DNA from: Pseudomonas nitroreducens TX1
GTDB lineage: Bacteria > Pseudomonadota > Gammaproteobacteria > Pseudomonadales > Pseudomonadaceae
NCBI RefSeq assembly: GCF_000313755.1
Contig: NZ_AMZB01000118.1
Span: forward strand, 62,001-126,000
Length of the DNA stretch: 64,000 nt
Reading direction: 5' to 3'
Below, piece after piece: positions 7,184 to 14,884 of the stretch. Positions within the stretch are counted from its first letter, which is position 1. Each line of letters opens with the position of its first letter. A model generated the notes under the pieces. That model had not been told where the DNA came from. It saw only the letters and a program-made list of their open reading frames with translations, and did no database searches. The translations under genes and the position numbers were made by a program.

Positions 7184-7258
7184 GTAGGAGCGAGCTTGCT
7201 CGCGAACCCCAGCTTCAGCGCCGCCGGTAAATCTGTTCGCGAGCAAGCTCGCTCCTAC
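7184..7258. repeat. REP-like inverted pair (copy 1)
   Basis: Two perfect inverted arms of 24 bp (7184-7207 and 7235-7258) enclose a 27-bp spacer. Each arm contains the self-complementary core GAGCGAGCTTGCTCGCGAA. The same arms recur at 15722-15794 with a different spacer. This is the structure of Pseudomonas repetitive extragenic palindromes arranged as an inverted pair (BIME-like). It sits between convergent genes behind a terminator, as such elements usually do. Confidence 0.88.
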
Positions 7259-7271
7259 AGGGAAGCCCCAC

Positions 7272-7850
7272 TCAAGCGCGAACGCTCTCCCAGGCGATCT
7301 GCGCCAGCTGATCCCGGCAATCGATCAGGTCCACCTTCGTCCGCCCCGCCAGCCAATTGCGCGCATAGTCCTGGCTCGGGCCGATGACCACCGAATTGAA
7401 CAGCTCCGGCGCAAGCTCCTTGAAGGCGCCGGCTTTGCGGTGCTCAGAGAGCAGACTGGCAATGCGTCGGCCCTGTTGGCGGTTAGCCTCACGCAACGCC
7501 TCGCCCACCTCTCCTGCCTCGACCCGGCCGCGGCTGTGCAGGATGAAACGTGCCCACTCCGGGTTGGCCGCCACCCAGTCGACGTAGCTGGTGACGAACA
7601 GCTTCACACAAGCCTCCGCGCTCATTCCCTCCTCCAATCCAGCGTCGAGCAGCGCGGCGTATTGGCCGACGCCCGTCAGGTAGAGCGCGCCGATGATGCG
7701 TTCCTTGTTGCCATAGTGGTGGTAGAGACTGCCGATGCTGGCGCCGGAGCGGTCGCGGATCATCTCGATGGTGGTGGCGTCCACACCGAATTCGCTGAAG
7801 CAGGCCAGCGCAGCCTGAAGAATGTCATCTTTGCGGGAAGGTCGGGCCAT
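7272..7850 (-). CDS. TetR/AcrR family transcriptional regulator
   Basis: This 192-aa protein has an N-terminal TetR DNA-binding domain (residues about 5-50: RKDDILQAALACFSEFGVDATTIEMIRDRSGASIGSLYHHYGNKE, quoted only to locate it as the standard HTH with LYHHYGNKE). The C-terminal ligand-binding part is unassigned. It is divergent from the DUF4442/hydrolase pair; the 124-bp gap holds three TTCTAG boxes at 13-bp spacing that are the obvious operator candidates. TetR proteins normally repress their own gene and the divergent operon and are released by a small molecule. Given the hydrolase and the hotdog protein, the ligand may be an acyl compound or ester, which is only a guess. Confidence 0.88.
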   Translation of the reverse strand: MARPSRKDDILQAALACFSEFGVDATTIEMIRDRSGASIGSLYHHYGNKERIIGALYLTGVGQYAALLDAGLEEGMSAEACVKLFVTSYVDWVAANPEWARFILHSRGRVEAGEVGEALREANRQQGRRIASLLSEHRKAGAFKELAPELFNSVVIGPSQDYARNWLAGRTKVDLIDCRDQLAQIAWESVRA

Positions 7851-7884
7851 GGGGTTCCTGTGGAGAAAAACCGCTCGAACAGAA

Positions 7885-7916
7885 TTCTAGAATATTTTTC
7901 TAGAATTAATTTCTAG
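7885..7916. promoter_or_regulatory. Triple TTCTAG operator candidate
   Basis: The palindrome TTCTAGAA occurs at 7885-7892 and again at 7898-7905, and TTCTAG a third time at 7911-7916, with start-to-start distances of exactly 13 bp. A possible -10 (TATACT, 7923-7928) of the rightward operon follows directly. The stretch is strikingly AT-rich compared with its surroundings. A TetR dimer or two dimers on overlapping sites would fit. The boxes are seen; the assignment to the adjacent TetR protein is inferred. Confidence 0.6.
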
Positions 7917-7974
7917 TCTTCGTATACTGCCTGGGCGCGCATCCATCTTCAATCCGCCTTACCCCGGAGTTGCC

Positions 7975-8412
7975 ATGAGTCAGATGATGCAAATGTACCA
8001 GCAGGCCGGCCCCGCGCAGTTCAGCGCCATGATCGGCCAGGTCGCCCCCTATTTCGCCAGCATCGCCCCGCAGTTCGTCGAGCTGCGCCCAGGCTATGCG
8101 GAAGTGACGTTCCCCAAGCGCCGCGAAGTGCTCAACCACATCGGCACCGTGCATGCCATCGCCCTGTGCAACGCCGCCGAGCTGGCCGCCGGAACCATGA
8201 CCGACGTGTCGATCCCCAAGGGCCGCCGCTGGATTCCCCGCGGCATGACCGTGGAATACCTGGCCAAGGCCGAGGGTGACGTCCGCGCCGTGGCCGACGG
8301 CCGCGCGATCGACTGGAACCAGGAAGGCGATGTCGTCGTCCCGGTGCTCGCCTATGTCGGTGACAAAAAGGTCTTCCGCGCCGACATCACCATGTACGTC
8401 AGCCAGGCCTGA
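7975..8412 (+). CDS. DUF4442 hotdog-fold protein (putative thioesterase)
   Basis: This 145-aa protein has a hotdog pattern of the DUF4442 group: FVELRPGYAEVTFPKRREVLNHIGTVHAIALCNAAELAAG followed by strands MTVEYLAKAEGDVRAVA and VVVPVLAYVGDKKVFRADITMYV (cited as landmarks). The N-H-x-G-T-V-H segment corresponds to the catalytic loop region of acyl-CoA thioesterases. The start at 7975 follows GGAGTTGCC. It is 11 bp upstream of an alpha/beta hydrolase gene and divergent from a TetR gene, so it is probably the first gene of a small regulated operon. Substrate unknown. Confidence 0.75.
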   Translation: MSQMMQMYQQAGPAQFSAMIGQVAPYFASIAPQFVELRPGYAEVTFPKRREVLNHIGTVHAIALCNAAELAAGTMTDVSIPKGRRWIPRGMTVEYLAKAEGDVRAVADGRAIDWNQEGDVVVPVLAYVGDKKVFRADITMYVSQA

Positions 8413-8423
8413 GGGACCGCGCC

Positions 8424-9278
8424 ATGATCACCCCGCTCCCCCGCCCGCTGGACAACGGCAACGGCCACAGCCTCTCCAGCCACTGGTACTATCCGCCCGG
8501 CGAAGCTCGCGGAGCGGTGCTGATCGTCCCCGCCATGGGCGTCGAACAGCGCTTCTACGCGGCCTTCGCCCACTGGCTGGCCGAGCGCGGTTTCCTCGCC
8601 GTGACCTTCGACTACACCGGCATGGGCAAGTCCCGCACCGGCCATCTGCGCGACCTGGATATCGACATACTGGCCTGGGGCAACCACGACTGCAGCGCCA
8701 TGCTCGACGCGGTGGTCGAGGCCGCCGGCGAATTGCCGGTGTACTGGATAGGCCACAGCCTCGGCGGGCAGATCCTGCCCTTCGTGCGCGGCACCGAGCG
8801 CATCCACCGTGCCTTCACCATCGCCACCGGCAGCGGCTATTGGCGCGAGAACACCAAGGGCCTGCGGCACAAGGCCTGGCTGCTCTGGTACCTGCTGGCA
8901 CCAACCATCACGCCCGTGTTCGGCTACTTCCCCGGCAAGCGCCTGGGCGTGGTCGGCGACCTGCCGCGCGGCGTGATCGAACAATGGCGGCGCTGGTGCC
9001 TGAATCCCGAGTACTCGGTGGGCGCAGAAGGCGGCGCGGTGCGCGAGGCCTATTCCTCGGTGCGCACCCCCATCACCTCGATCTCCTTCACCGACGACGA
9101 GATGATGTCCGGGCGCAACACCGAATCGCTCCACGGTTTCTACCGGGGCTCGCCGAAGTCGCTGAAGCGAATTGCGCCGCAAGACATTGGCGTGAAGCGT
9201 ATCGGCCACTTTGGCTTCTTCCGCAGCCAGTTCGCCGATTCATTGTGGGCGGATTACCTGCTGCCGGACCTGGGTTGA
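8424..9278 (+). CDS. Alpha/beta hydrolase
   Basis: This 284-aa protein has the alpha/beta hydrolase core: strand VLIVPAMGVEQRFYAAFAHWLAERGF, then FDYTGMGKS, and the nucleophile elbow GHSLGG with Ser112. A candidate acid occurs in SFTDDEMM and a candidate histidine in RIGHFGFFR near the C-terminus. It likely hydrolyses an ester or thioester in the cytoplasm (no signal peptide). It is co-directional with the DUF4442 gene (11-bp gap), so the two may act on the same substrate class under TetR control. Similar proteins in Pseudomonas are annotated only as serine aminopeptidase or lysophospholipase-like. Confidence 0.82.
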   Translation: MITPLPRPLDNGNGHSLSSHWYYPPGEARGAVLIVPAMGVEQRFYAAFAHWLAERGFLAVTFDYTGMGKSRTGHLRDLDIDILAWGNHDCSAMLDAVVEAAGELPVYWIGHSLGGQILPFVRGTERIHRAFTIATGSGYWRENTKGLRHKAWLLWYLLAPTITPVFGYFPGKRLGVVGDLPRGVIEQWRRWCLNPEYSVGAEGGAVREAYSSVRTPITSISFTDDEMMSGRNTESLHGFYRGSPKSLKRIAPQDIGVKRIGHFGFFRSQFADSLWADYLLPDLG

Positions 9279-9316
9279 AGCAACCGCTCTGGTCAGCAAA
9301 ACAAGGCGTCCCGCGG

Positions 9317-9901
9317 TTAGCGAACCAGCTCTCCGCTGGACCTTCTGATCTCGTCGATATGGAAACCCAGCCTCGACGACCTTCCCACGAGCAGATACGG
9401 AGCACTCTCGGGCAAGGCTTCGAACTGCGCTGGGTCCACACAGAGATAATCGGGCCAGCCGACACGTAGCACCGGCCCTTCGAGCCGGTAGTTGCAAGCC
9501 CGCCGACTGTGGACGCGCTCTTTCGTCAACACAGTCTCGATCTGCGTCGAACGTCCAATCCAGCACGAATACAGATCGCCAGCCCCCCGTACCAATCCTA
9601 GCCATACAACGAAGTACAGCATCAGCGGCACGCCCAGGATCGCCAGCCATTTGCGCCAGAAGGAGTTCTCGTCCTTCAGGGGAATTCGCCCCAGCGCCAG
9701 GTTCACATAGAAGATAAGCGTCACGATTGCAGTGACGGCGGCGGCAATGTAGGTGCCGTTGGAACGCCAAAAGAGATTGGGCACAAAATCGGTGATCGCG
9801 CCGTAACCGAACATGCCCAGCGCGAAGTACATGCAGGACACCCAGGCCAGCCGCTCTTTTGAGGGGCTCTCGCTGCCGATAAACGCTGCCTTCCAGCTCA
9901 T
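9317..9901 (-). CDS. Hypothetical membrane protein
   Basis: This 194-aa protein (start MSWKAAFIGSE at 9901) has about three hydrophobic helices in the first 110 residues (WVSCMYFALGMFGYGAITDF; YIAAAVTAIVTLIFYVNLAL; WLAILGVPLMLYFVVWLGLV) and then a soluble C-terminal part with two cysteines (CWIG, CNYR). I do not recognise the family. Start at 9901 was chosen over 9940 because a GGGAGG sequence lies about 8-13 bases upstream. Its base composition is less GC-rich than neighbours, which suggests an accessory gene. It sits between convergent-facing hydrolase and the oxidoreductase gene and seems to be a single gene. Confidence 0.6.
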   Translation of the reverse strand: MSWKAAFIGSESPSKERLAWVSCMYFALGMFGYGAITDFVPNLFWRSNGTYIAAAVTAIVTLIFYVNLALGRIPLKDENSFWRKWLAILGVPLMLYFVVWLGLVRGAGDLYSCWIGRSTQIETVLTKERVHSRRACNYRLEGPVLRVGWPDYLCVDPAQFEALPESAPYLLVGRSSRLGFHIDEIRRSSGELVR

Positions 9902-9961
9902 CCCGAGGCCTCCCTGCCCCAGAAGAACAAAGGAGCCCATTGCGGGCCCCTTCGAGTTTCG

Positions 9962-10954
9962 TCAGTCCAGATTCACCAACACCCGACCGACCAGCTTGCC
10001 GGCGAGGATCTGGTGTATAGCGGCCGGCAGGTCGTCGAGCTTGACCTCGCGCACTGCGGCTTCGAGGTTGTCGAGCTTCCACTGCAGGGACAGCTTGTCC
10101 CACATGGAAGCCTTGACCACCAGCGGCAGCTCCACCGAGTCCACGCCCAGCAGGTTCACACCGCGCAGGATGAACGGCAGCACGGTGGCCTTGAAGGCGG
10201 CGCCGGCGGTCAGGCCGCAGCAGGCGACGCTGCCGCCGTACTGCAGCGACTTGACCACGTTGAAAAGGATGTCGCCACCCACGGTGTCCACAGCGCCGGC
10301 CCACTGCTCGCGCAGCAATGGCTTGTCGACGCCATCGGAGACGGTGGCGCGGTCGAGTATCTGCCGCGCACCGAGGCGGTTCAGCAGCTCGGCCTGTTCC
10401 AGCTTGCCGGTAGCGGCAGCTACCGTGTAGCCCAGTTGCCCCAGCAGCATCACTGCGATGCTACCCACGCCGCCGGTGGCGCCAGTGACCAGGATCGGTC
10501 CGGCGGACGGCGTGACGCCGGCGCGCTCCAGCTTGTCGACGCAAAGGGCGGCGGTCAGGCCAGCGGTGCCGAGGATCATCGACTCGCGCAGCGAAAGGCC
10601 CTGCGGGCGCTTGATCAGCCAGGCCGCAGGCACGCGGATGTACTGGCCGAAGCCGCCCGGCGTGTTCATGCCCAGGTCATAGCCGGTGACGATGACTTCA
10701 TCGCCCGCAGCGAACTCGCCCACCGAAGACTCTTCCACCACGCCGGCGGCGTCGATGCCGGGGGTATGCGGGTATTTGCGGGTCACGCCACGGTTGCCGC
10801 TGGCGGACAGCGCATCCTTGTAGTTCAGCGACGAATACTTCACCCGCACCAGCACTTCACCCGCCGGCAGATCGGCAACCTGCCGCTCGGCCACCTGCAG
10901 GTCATACACGCCATGCGCGCTCTCCGTGACCCACAACGCCTTGAATGCACTCAT
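9962..10954 (-). CDS. YhdH/AcuI-type quinone oxidoreductase (acrylyl-CoA reductase-like)
   Basis: This 330-aa zinc-free MDR protein has SSLNYKDALS near the N-terminus, HTPGIDAAGVV, the YhdH-specific GYDLGMNTPGGFGQYIRV, and a Rossmann segment ILVTGATGGVGSIAVMLL (residues about 153-170). The YhdH/AcuI group reduces acrylyl-CoA to propionyl-CoA with NADPH and detoxifies acrylate. The length (about 325-330) matches. The gene is minus-strand and followed by a short gap to the membrane protein gene. In P. aeruginosa an oxidoreductase gene also sits directly beside sohB. Enzyme identity is inferred from family only. Confidence 0.85.
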   Translation of the reverse strand: MSAFKALWVTESAHGVYDLQVAERQVADLPAGEVLVRVKYSSLNYKDALSASGNRGVTRKYPHTPGIDAAGVVEESSVGEFAAGDEVIVTGYDLGMNTPGGFGQYIRVPAAWLIKRPQGLSLRESMILGTAGLTAALCVDKLERAGVTPSAGPILVTGATGGVGSIAVMLLGQLGYTVAAATGKLEQAELLNRLGARQILDRATVSDGVDKPLLREQWAGAVDTVGGDILFNVVKSLQYGGSVACCGLTAGAAFKATVLPFILRGVNLLGVDSVELPLVVKASMWDKLSLQWKLDNLEAAVREVKLDDLPAAIHQILAGKLVGRVLVNLD

Positions 10955-11024
10955 CTCGACCCTCCTCTTTCGAATATGGAACGGGCGCGATCCCGGCGCC
11001 CGACGACAATCATTGCCAGAAGAG

Positions 11025-12053
11025 TCACTGCCAGAAGCGGCTGCGGCCCAGGCGATCCCACCAGGTCACCAGCACGCGATCGATCACGCCGCTGACGCCC
11101 ACGCCGAAACGCTCCTGGATGGACTTCTTCTGCACATAACTGAGCTGGTAGACATCCGCCTCGCGGGCACGTTCGGCCAGGTACTCGTCACTGGTCTTGA
11201 GTTCGTCGACCAGCTTCTTGCCCAGCGCCGCCTGGCCCAGCCAGACCTCGCCGGTGGCGATCTCGTCGATGGCCAGTTGTGGACGGTAGTGAACGACGAA
11301 GCGCTTGAACAGCTCGTGGGTGGTTTCCAGGTCTTCCTGGAACTTCTCCCGGCCCTTGTCGGTGTTCTCGCCGAACACGGTCAGGGTGCGCTTGTACTCG
11401 CCGGCGGTGAGCACTTCGAAATCGATGTCGTGCTTCTTCAGCAGGCGGTTGACGTTGGGCAACTGCGCCACCACGCCAATGGAACCCAGAATGGCGAAGG
11501 GTGCGGACAGGATGCGCTCGCCGATGCAGGCCATCATGTAGCCGCCGCTGGCTGCGACCTTGTCCACGCAGACGGTCAGCGGTACGCCAGCCTGACGTAT
11601 GCGCGCCAGCTGGGAAGCGGCCAGTCCATAGCCATGCACCATGCCGCCGCCGCTCTCCAGGCGCAGCACCACTTCATCGCGCGGGGTCGCGAGGGTCAGC
11701 AGCGCGGTCACTTCATGGCGCAGCTGCTCGGTGGCGGATGCCTTGATGTCGCCATCGAAGTCGAGCACGTAGACGCGATTCTTCTCGCCGCCCTTCTTCT
11801 TTTTCGCGTCCTTCAGGCTTTTCGCCTCGGATTTGCGCAGGGCCTTGAGCTTGGCCTTTTCCAATACGCTATGTTGCAGGCGCTCGCGCAGTTCCTTGTA
11901 GAAGTCGTTGAGCTTGTGCACCTCCAGGTGCCCGCTGCCGCCGCGACGGCCACGGCCGCGCAACGCGGCGACCAGCACCAGGACGATGACGATGGCCACC
12001 ACCACGGTGAAGGTCTTGGCCAGGAAACCCGCGTAATCCGCTAGAAACTCCAC
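11025..12053 (-). CDS. sohB: SohB-type inner membrane serine protease
   Basis: This 342-aa protein has one N-terminal transmembrane helix (residues about 13-31), a lysine-rich linker (about 65-90), and an S49 peptidase domain. The nucleophile is Ser169 in KVAASGGYMM and the general base Lys221 in AGEYKRT, the serine-lysine dyad of the SppA/SohB family. The protease faces the periplasm in characterised relatives and degrades membrane-derived peptides. The length agrees with E. coli SohB (349). The upstream region (12054-12264) is shared with the divergent phosphatase gene. P. aeruginosa has the same order. Confidence 0.92.
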   Translation of the reverse strand: MEFLADYAGFLAKTFTVVVAIVIVLVLVAALRGRGRRGGSGHLEVHKLNDFYKELRERLQHSVLEKAKLKALRKSEAKSLKDAKKKKGGEKNRVYVLDFDGDIKASATEQLRHEVTALLTLATPRDEVVLRLESGGGMVHGYGLAASQLARIRQAGVPLTVCVDKVAASGGYMMACIGERILSAPFAILGSIGVVAQLPNVNRLLKKHDIDFEVLTAGEYKRTLTVFGENTDKGREKFQEDLETTHELFKRFVVHYRPQLAIDEIATGEVWLGQAALGKKLVDELKTSDEYLAERAREADVYQLSYVQKKSIQERFGVGVSGVIDRVLVTWWDRLGRSRFWQ

Positions 12054-12201
12054 TCACATCCCCTTTTACAATTCTGGTCGAGCCCGCCAGGCGAGCGCAG
12101 CGAATCCCGCAAGCATACCCACGCCGCAGGCCCGCCACCAGCGCTGGCAAACCGCTGCATCAGTCCAGCGAATGCCATTCAAACAAGCGTATGTTTTTTC
12201 G

Positions 12202-12230
12202 TTGACAGCCCCAGGTGATCCTCATAACCT
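12202..12230 (+). promoter_or_regulatory. Sigma-70 promoter of the histidine phosphatase gene
   Basis: TTGACA (12202-12207) and TAACCT (12225-12230) are 17 bp apart. Transcription would start near 12237. That excludes the upstream ATG at 12172 and supports the GTG start at 12265. Confidence 0.6.
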
Positions 12231-12264
12231 CGCCGGAACTTTCAGCCCTGCCGGGATACTGCGC

Positions 12265-12975
12265 GTGGGAAGCATCTACCTGATTCGACATGGCCAGGCT
12301 TCATTCGGCGCCGACGACTACGATGTGCTCTCGGCCACCGGCGTACGCCAGGCGGAAATCCTCGGCGAGCACCTGGCCAGCCTGGGCCTGCGCTTTGACC
12401 GCTGCGTCGCCGGCGACCTGCGTCGGCAGCGCCACACGGCCGAAGCGGTGATGGGGCGGCTGAACGAAGCCGGGATCGAAACCCCATCCCTTGAGATCGA
12501 TTCCGCCTTCAACGAATTCGAAGCCGACGCGGTGATCCGCGCGCACCTGCCGGACCTGCTGGAGATCGAGCCGCAGGCGCTGCACATCATGCGCAACGCC
12601 GCCGACCACCGCGCCGAGTTCCAGCGCCTGTTTTCCACAGTGATCGCCCGCTGGGTTTCCGGCGACCATGACAAGGACGGCCTGGTCAGTTGGGCAGAAT
12701 TCCTCGACACCGTGCACGGCGGCCTCAAGCGCCTGCTGGAGTCGGCCAGCGGCAAGGATAATATCGGTGTCTTCACCTCCGGCGGCACCATCACCGCGGT
12801 GCTCCAGCAGGTGACCGGCATCCCGGCGCTGAACGCCTTCGAGCTCAACTGGCAGATCGTCAACACCTCGCTCAACCGCCTGAAGTTCCGCGGCAGCGAA
12901 GTGGCCCTGGCTTCCTTCAACAGTCACGTGCATCTGGAACTGTTGAGGGCGCCGGAACTCATCACCTATCGTTGA
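12265..12975 (+). CDS. Histidine phosphatase family protein
   Basis: This 236-aa protein begins with the catalytic motif IYLIRHGQASFG (His9 as phosphoacceptor), with the distant second histidine region in IGVFTSGGTITAVLQQ and SFNSHVHLEL. The family includes phosphoglycerate mutase-like phosphatases with diverse substrates. The GTG start at 12265 is preferred because the phosphatase motif normally starts within ten residues of the N-terminus and because a promoter lies between this GTG and the upstream ATG. A 58-bp gap leads to the SCP2 gene on the same strand. The substrate is unknown. Confidence 0.85.
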   Translation: MGSIYLIRHGQASFGADDYDVLSATGVRQAEILGEHLASLGLRFDRCVAGDLRRQRHTAEAVMGRLNEAGIETPSLEIDSAFNEFEADAVIRAHLPDLLEIEPQALHIMRNAADHRAEFQRLFSTVIARWVSGDHDKDGLVSWAEFLDTVHGGLKRLLESASGKDNIGVFTSGGTITAVLQQVTGIPALNAFELNWQIVNTSLNRLKFRGSEVALASFNSHVHLELLRAPELITYR

Positions 12976-13033
12976 GTGCCGGCCCATTGCGACGCAAGCG
13001 TCGCGCGAGAAAACCTAGAAAAGGAATAGAACC

Positions 13034-13345
13034 ATGAGTGTTGCTGACATCGTTTCCACCATGAAGAGCAAGTTCAACGCCAGCGCGGCCGCCGGTCTGG
13101 ATCTGGTGTTCCAGTTCAACATCGAAGACGGCGACAACCACTACCTGGTCGTCAAGGACGGCACCTGCGAAGTCGTACAGGGCGACGCCGAGTCCCCCAA
13201 CGTCACCCTGATCATGGACAGCGAAACCCTCAAGGGCATCACCAGCGGCGAAACCGACGGCATGCAGGCCTTCATGGCCGGCAAGCTGCGCGCCGAAGGC
13301 GACATGATGCTGGCGATGAAGCTGGGCGAACTGTTCCCGGTCTGA
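13034..13345 (+). CDS. SCP2 sterol-binding domain protein
   Basis: This 103-aa single-domain protein matches the SCP2 family: LVFQFNIEDGDNHYLVVKDGTCEVVQGDAESPNVTLIMDSETLKGITSG (landmarks) and AFMAGKLRAEGDMMLAMKLGELF. SCP2 domains bind hydrophobic ligands such as fatty acyl chains or acyl-CoA. An AAGGAATAG ribosome binding site precedes the ATG. It stands between the phosphatase gene and a phosphotransferase/SDR pair associated elsewhere with acyl-CoA metabolism, and a strong terminator follows. A lipid-carrier role is inferred. Confidence 0.9.
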   Translation: MSVADIVSTMKSKFNASAAAGLDLVFQFNIEDGDNHYLVVKDGTCEVVQGDAESPNVTLIMDSETLKGITSGETDGMQAFMAGKLRAEGDMMLAMKLGELFPV

Positions 13346-13377
13346 TCCGAGGAAAACCTGCCCACGCAACGCGAAGA

Positions 13378-13404
13378 ACCGGAGTCCATGGCTCCGGTTT
13401 TTTT
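13378..13404 (+). terminator. Rho-independent terminator after the SCP2 gene
   Basis: AACCGGAG-TCCATGG-CTCCGGTTTTTTT is a 7-8 bp hairpin with a T7 tail, 33 bp after the stop codon. Confidence 0.92.
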
Positions 13405-13649
13405 ATGCCCGCGCTCCGCTGCAAGGCCCGGATCAGGCAGCCTGATCGGGGCCCAACACGAACGCCAATAACGGCTCCGGCCGCTTGTGACGGGCAGAGG
13501 CGGACATTAGATTAGCCAATGATCACCCGGCGCCATCATAGCTTTGCCTGATCCTGCAAGGCGTCACGCCGGCCTGCGCGCACCTCGCCAGGAGCCCTGA
13601 GGCCCTCGTGAGGACGACTCGTACAAGCTCGTATAAGAAAGGGACCAGC
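13405..13649. other. Gene-free stretch before the phosphotransferase
   Basis: About 245 bp lie between the terminator and the next ATG. I see no gene, repeat or strong promoter. The section around 13505-13545 is somewhat AT-richer and may hold the promoter of the phosphotransferase gene, but no convincing hexamer pair was found. Confidence 0.4.
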
Positions 13650-14717
13650 ATGTCGTTGACCGACCAGACCATCCGCTCCCGCGAAGGCGAAGAACTCGAT
13701 GCCGCCGTGATCGACGGCTACCTCAAGGACCACATCCCCGGCTTGAAGGGTCAGCCGCGCATCAGCCAGTTCCCCGGCGGCGCCTCGAACCTGACCTACC
13801 TGATCCAGTACGACAACCAGGAACTGGTCCTGCGCCGCCCGCCGTTCGGCAAGAAGGCCAAGTCCGCCCACGACATGGGCCGCGAATTCCGCATCCTGAA
13901 CCAGCTCAAGGACGGCTTCCCCTACTGCCCCAAGGCGTACACCTATTGCACCGACGAATCGGTGATCGGTGCCGAGTTCTACGTCATGGAGCGGGTCAAC
14001 GGCATCATCCTGCGCAGCGACCTGCCCAAGGAGCTGAACCTCGACGCCGAGAAGACCACCGCCCTGTGCAAGAGCTTCATCGACAAGTTCGTCGACCTGC
14101 ACAACGTCGATTACAACGCCTGCGGCCTGGGTGACCTCGGCAAGCCCGAGGGCTATGTGCAGCGCCAGATCGGCGGCTGGATCGATCGCTACGAGAAGTC
14201 GCTGACCCCCGACGCGCCGGCCTGGGAACAGGTGAAGGTATGGCTGCGCGAGAAGATGCCGGCCGACCACCACAAGCCGGGCATCGTGCATAACGACTAC
14301 CGCTTCGACAACGTCATCCTCGACCCGAACAACCCGATGCAGATCATCGGCGTGCTCGACTGGGAGATGACCACCCTCGGCGACCCGCTGATGGACCTGG
14401 GCAACACCCTCGCCTACTGGATCCAGGCAGACGATCCGCAGCCGATGCAGATGCTGCGCCGCCAGCCCAGCCACGAGCCGGGCATGCTGACCCGCCAGCA
14501 GTTCGCCGACTACTACGCCGAACGCGCCGGCATCCAGATCGACAACCTCGATTACTACTACACCTACGGCCTGTTCCGCCTGGCCGGCATCATGCAGCAG
14601 ATCTACTACCGCTTCTTCCACGGCCAGACCCAGGACAAGCGCTTCGCCACCTTCATCCACGCCAACAAGCTGCTGGAACAGGTGAGCCTGCAGGTCATCG
14701 GCAAGTCCCGCCTGTAA
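13650..14717 (+). CDS. Phosphotransferase (APH) family protein, ACAD10/11-like
   Basis: This 355-aa protein has the aminoglycoside phosphotransferase/choline kinase fold: ISQFPGGASNLTYLIQY (nucleotide loop), LVLRRPPFGKKA, and the catalytic loop GIVHNDYRFDNVILD with Asp and Asn, then VLDWEMTTLGDPLMDLG as the DxD-like metal site. The long motif GGxSNLTY...LRRPP is typical of the kinase-like domain found in ACAD10/11 and in bacterial proteins encoded near acyl-CoA dehydrogenases, thought to phosphorylate hydroxyacyl-CoA. The start at 13650 has AAGAAAGGG upstream. The downstream SDR gene is a common neighbour. In P. aeruginosa the same pair occurs. Confidence 0.88.
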   Translation: MSLTDQTIRSREGEELDAAVIDGYLKDHIPGLKGQPRISQFPGGASNLTYLIQYDNQELVLRRPPFGKKAKSAHDMGREFRILNQLKDGFPYCPKAYTYCTDESVIGAEFYVMERVNGIILRSDLPKELNLDAEKTTALCKSFIDKFVDLHNVDYNACGLGDLGKPEGYVQRQIGGWIDRYEKSLTPDAPAWEQVKVWLREKMPADHHKPGIVHNDYRFDNVILDPNNPMQIIGVLDWEMTTLGDPLMDLGNTLAYWIQADDPQPMQMLRRQPSHEPGMLTRQQFADYYAERAGIQIDNLDYYYTYGLFRLAGIMQQIYYRFFHGQTQDKRFATFIHANKLLEQVSLQVIGKSRL

Positions 14718-14857
14718 GAGTCGACTGTCGACCTGGCGAGCTAGAGCCGTACAAGGCGGAAGCCGGACGAAGAGCGGAGTTTACCGATTGTAAATGAGCA
14801 TCTGAGTCCGGCTTCCAACGCAGTACGGCCGACGCGCAGCCGGTCGCCAGCCGACTC
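14718..14857. repeat. Long imperfect inverted repeat in the intergenic gap
   Basis: The whole 140 bp between the phosphotransferase stop and the SDR leader folds on itself. GAGTCGACTGTCGACC at the left end matches the reverse complement of the right end (GAGTCGGCTGGCGACC), GCCGTAC matches GCCGTAC, and GGAAGCCGGA (14757-14766) is perfectly matched by TCCGGCTTCC (14808-14817). The central part also has GTTTAC/GTAAA-type complementarity. It could be a degenerate repeat element of the MITE/REP kind or a structured RNA between two co-directional genes. No coding frame fits. Whether other copies exist in the genome cannot be seen from this window. Confidence 0.6.
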
Positions 14858-14884
14858 TTGCGGCCCAAAACAAGGAGAATTTCC

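Noticed and set aside
12086-12190. A possible TTG-started small membrane peptide upstream of sohB on the minus strand
   Set aside because: The start codon is weak, there is no clear ribosome binding site, and the hydrophobic character may come by chance from GC-rich codons.
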